A DNA stretch of 64,000 nucleotides, taken from Alicyclobacillaceae bacterium (GTDB lineage: Bacteria > Bacillota > Bacilli > Kyrpidiales > Kyrpidiaceae). Below are positions 61,927-64,000 of the stretch, piece after piece. The stretch is taken from assembly GCA_029961045.1 (NCBI GenBank), contig JASBVN010000005.1, positions 38,598-102,597 of the forward strand. The letters are read 5' to 3'. Below the pieces are notes generated by a model that saw only the letters and a list, made by a program, of their open reading frames with translations, was not told the origin of the DNA and did no database searches. Position 1 is the first letter of the stretch. Every line of letters begins with the position of its first letter. Both the position numbers and the translations under genes were made by a program.

Positions 61927-63671
61927 TCGGGATTTCCTTCCCCGGGAGAAACTTGGGCGGAAGCGCTTTGAACAAGTCTTTCCCGGGCGATCTCCTCGAG
62001 ACGGAACTTTTGGATCTTACCCGTGCCCGTCATCGGCCAGGTACCCGGTTCTACAAACCATACGTAGCGGGGGACCTTGAACTTTGCCAAATGGTCCTGA
62101 CACCAACGAATGATTTCCCTCCTGGTGCATGTCGCGCCCGGCTTGAGCTCGATGAAGGCCGCCCCGGTTTCCGTCGTCAAGGGATCGGGGACTCCGACCA
62201 CATAGACCTGGCTGACGGCCGGATGGCGCGAAATGACCTCTTCCACTTCTTTCTGGGAAACATTCTCTCCGGAGACTTTGTACATTTCTTTACTGCGGCC
62301 GAGAAATTCGATATACCCTTTTTCGTCAATGCGGCCGAGATCCCCGGTGCGGAACCAACCGTCCTTGTCGATGACCGCCGCCGTCTCTTGGGGCTTCTTA
62401 TAGTATCCGCGGGTGACGGTGTTTCCCCGCACCGTCAACTCGCCGACGGATCCCTCAGGAAGATCCTCCCCGGTGGAGGGATCGACCACCTTGTATTGCA
62501 CGTTGGCGCCGCCGAACTCGGGCAATCCGGAAGCGCCGGCCGGCTTGATGCGCCCGACCCGGGTGGCGACGACCTCGACGGGATCGCCTACCTCGGTATG
62601 GACCGTGGACGCCGTAGCCTCGGTGCCGCCGTATCCCGTACAGATCTCCTTCACACCCAGTTCCCGGACGGCCCGCTCCCAAATCGGCACCGGTGCCGGG
62701 GCGGCTGCGCACATCAGAGCATGCAGAGAACTCAGGTCGTACCGTTCCCGTTCCGGGTGATTCAGGATGGCCACGAGCATGGACGGAACGCAGAGGAAAT
62801 CGGTGGCGCGGTGCCGTTCTATAAGGGCCAGGGATTCCCGGGGTTGGAACTGGGGCGTGAAGATTACGGCGCCGCCCACGAAGGAGACGGCCAGCAGGCC
62901 TTCGACATAAGCGAAAACGTGATAAAACGGCAGGGGGGTGAACACCCGCCGCCCGTCTTCAAAGGCCCGACTGAGGGCGGTGCTGAAGGCACAGCGCAAG
63001 AACATGTCATGGGTGAGCATGACGCCCTTCGGGAGTCCCGTGGTACCGGAGGTATAGATGATGTCGCTCACTTCGTCCGGGTATTCCGACTGCTGGATGC
63101 GCTGTTCCAAATCCCCATCTCCCACTTGAGCCGCCTTCGCGAGAAAATCATGCCAGGTGAGAAAACGCGGGTCAGGAGAATCGCCGGAAGTTGGAAGGCA
63201 CACTCCTCCCTTCAGGGCGGTCCCCCCTTCCTGCTCGATGCGAGCGAGCACTTTGGCCGCCGTGGCCTCCAGGCGGTTGTTCCCCGCCGTCTGGTGGACG
63301 AAGAGCCACTGGCTGTCCGACTGGCGCAACATATACTCCAGTTCCTCTTCGCGCAAGAGGGTATTCAGGGGTACGGCCACCGCTCCCACCAAGGCCACGG
63401 CCAATTTGAGAAACACGTAGTGCGGGTCGTTGGCCATCCAAATCGCCACGTGGTCCCGCCTCCGGACCCCCATGGCCAGCAGCGCTTTCGCTGCTTTCCA
63501 ACATTGCTCCCAGGTCTCCCTATAGGTGTAAACACTGCCGGAAGTGATCAGAAAAGGCCGTTCCGCAAACTCTCGACAGTGCACCCGGAAGTGAGAACCC
63601 AGGGTGCGGCGCGGCCAAGACGGAAAGCGGGAAGTGAGATGTCGGCGGCGTTCTTCCGCACTCGGCACCAT
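61923..63671 (-). CDS. Acyl-CoA synthetase (AMP-forming)
   Basis: 582 residues. Adenylate-forming motifs IIYTSGTTGLPKGVMLTH, GYGGTEAT, RTGDLGRID, GRSKEMYKVSGENVSQKEVE and the C-terminal lysine in GTGKIQKF. Activates a carboxylic acid with ATP and CoA; chain length cannot be read from sequence. The ATG at 63669-63671 is preferred to an upstream TTG because AAAGGAGG is ten bases before it. First gene of a two-gene operon with the KAS II-like protein. Confidence 0.9.
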   Translation of the reverse strand: MVPSAEERRRHLTSRFPSWPRRTLGSHFRVHCREFAERPFLITSGSVYTYRETWEQCWKAAKALLAMGVRRRDHVAIWMANDPHYVFLKLAVALVGAVAVPLNTLLREEELEYMLRQSDSQWLFVHQTAGNNRLEATAAKVLARIEQEGGTALKGGVCLPTSGDSPDPRFLTWHDFLAKAAQVGDGDLEQRIQQSEYPDEVSDIIYTSGTTGLPKGVMLTHDMFLRCAFSTALSRAFEDGRRVFTPLPFYHVFAYVEGLLAVSFVGGAVIFTPQFQPRESLALIERHRATDFLCVPSMLVAILNHPERERYDLSSLHALMCAAAPAPVPIWERAVRELGVKEICTGYGGTEATASTVHTEVGDPVEVVATRVGRIKPAGASGLPEFGGANVQYKVVDPSTGEDLPEGSVGELTVRGNTVTRGYYKKPQETAAVIDKDGWFRTGDLGRIDEKGYIEFLGRSKEMYKVSGENVSQKEVEEVISRHPAVSQVYVVGVPDPLTTETGAAFIELKPGATCTRREIIRWCQDHLAKFKVPRYVWFVEPGTWPMTGTGKIQKFRLEEIARERLVQSASAQVSPGEGNPE

Positions 63672-63862
63672 GATCCCCAAACCTCCTTTTCTACAACGGA
63701 AATTCCGAAGTTTTTATTACAAATATACATACGCTGCCCGAAGTCTTTTCCCTGCATGAGTGGCGACGTAGAGAAACAAAACTATCACGAAAGAGTAATC
63801 TCCCGTTGCTCCGTCGGGCAACCCAAGAGATGGGCGGACCGGCTTTTGACGCGCGCTTGCAC

Positions 63863-63891
63863 TTGCACATCCGGCCGATCTGTGTTATTTT
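63863..63891 (+). promoter_or_regulatory. Candidate promoter of tRNA-Ser
   Basis: TTGCAC (63863-63868), 17 bases, TATTTT (63886-63891). The rest of 63672-63947 shows no gene, only a GTTGC/GCAAC inverted repeat near 63810. Confidence 0.5.
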
Positions 63892-63947
63892 ATGATCCGC
63901 ATAGTTTGTGGTTGGAGAACGTAAGCCTTGGGCCTGACTCGGTTCGC

Positions 63948-64000
63948 GGAGAGATGTCCGAGTGGTCGAAGGAGCACGATTGGAAATCGTGTAGGCGGCA
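63948..64000 (+). tRNA. tRNA-Ser(GGA), 5' part
   Basis: Begins GGAGAGATGTCCGAGTGGTC, anticodon loop TTGGAAA (anticodon GGA) closed by CACGA/TCGTG. Cut by the window edge in the variable arm. Confidence 0.93.

Noticed and set aside
1..64000. CRISPR arrays, insertion sequences, integrases or att sites
   Set aside because: No regularly spaced repeats of the right kind, transposase motifs or flanking inverted repeats were seen.

Overview
The window is one stretch of chromosome from a high-GC, endospore-forming Firmicute of the order Bacillales. The gene content and order (spoVA next to lysA, spoIIA, an mraZ-to-ileS cell-wall and division cluster carrying spoVD, spoVE, spoIIGA, sigE and sigG, then panE, rsfA and pyc) are those of Bacillus-like spore formers. 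The high GC and frequent GTG/TTG starts suggest an Alicyclobacillaceae/Kyrpidia-like thermophile; that family placement is inference. Nearly all genes lie on the minus strand. No transposon, prophage, integrase, CRISPR array or rRNA was seen, and there is no gene-free stretch over 300 bases except the 316-base permease leader, which holds a riboswitch.

Layout, in plus-strand coordinates. 1-5160: minus-strand forespore regulators spoIIAA-spoIIAB-sigF, then spoVAA-AB-AC-AD-AE for dipicolinate transport, then the start of lysA. 5202-8542: a two-gene ABC transporter without a binding protein, preceded by a promoter, an M-box magnesium riboswitch and a terminator; this is the most interesting regulatory unit here. 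8539-16121: ileS, divIVA and the ylm cluster (an internally shortened ylmH, ylmG, sepF, ylmE, pgeF, ylmC), then sigG. 16124-37700: sigE, spoIIGA, ftsZ, ftsA, sbp, two DUF881 genes, divIB, murA, murB, murG, spoVE, murD, mraY, murE, spoVD, pbpB, ftsL, rsmH and mraZ, headed by a periodic MraZ-box array.

37725-49284: panE, a leucine/branched-acid degradation set (carboxyltransferase, HMG-CoA lyase, 71-residue biotin carrier), a lone plus-strand SDR, an IscA-type Fe-S protein, a HAD phosphatase, an HxlR regulator with a tandem-repeat operator, and pyruvate carboxylase coupled to a Met/His-rich small protein. 49307-57504: rsfA, a 48-residue gene, thiI-nifS, gapB, midA, clpP with a CtsR box, an isochorismatase-fold protein lacking its cysteine, and a LON-domain protein. 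57621-64000: small regulatory-type proteins on both strands (IDEAL, YlbF, DUF1292, zinc ribbon), tRNA-Gly and tRNA-Ser, a KAS II/acyl-CoA synthetase operon, and the start of another tRNA-Ser.

Together the genes link vegetative wall synthesis and division with early sporulation: precursor synthesis (murE, murD, mraY, murG, murB, murA), septal synthases (pbpB, spoVD, spoVE), Z-ring assembly (ftsA, ftsZ, sepF, divIVA), and the forespore and mother-cell sigma factors F, E and G. Starts were chosen from visible ribosome-binding sites and remembered family termini. Promoters and operators are consensus matches by eye, and functions rest on recognised motifs rather than on any database search.
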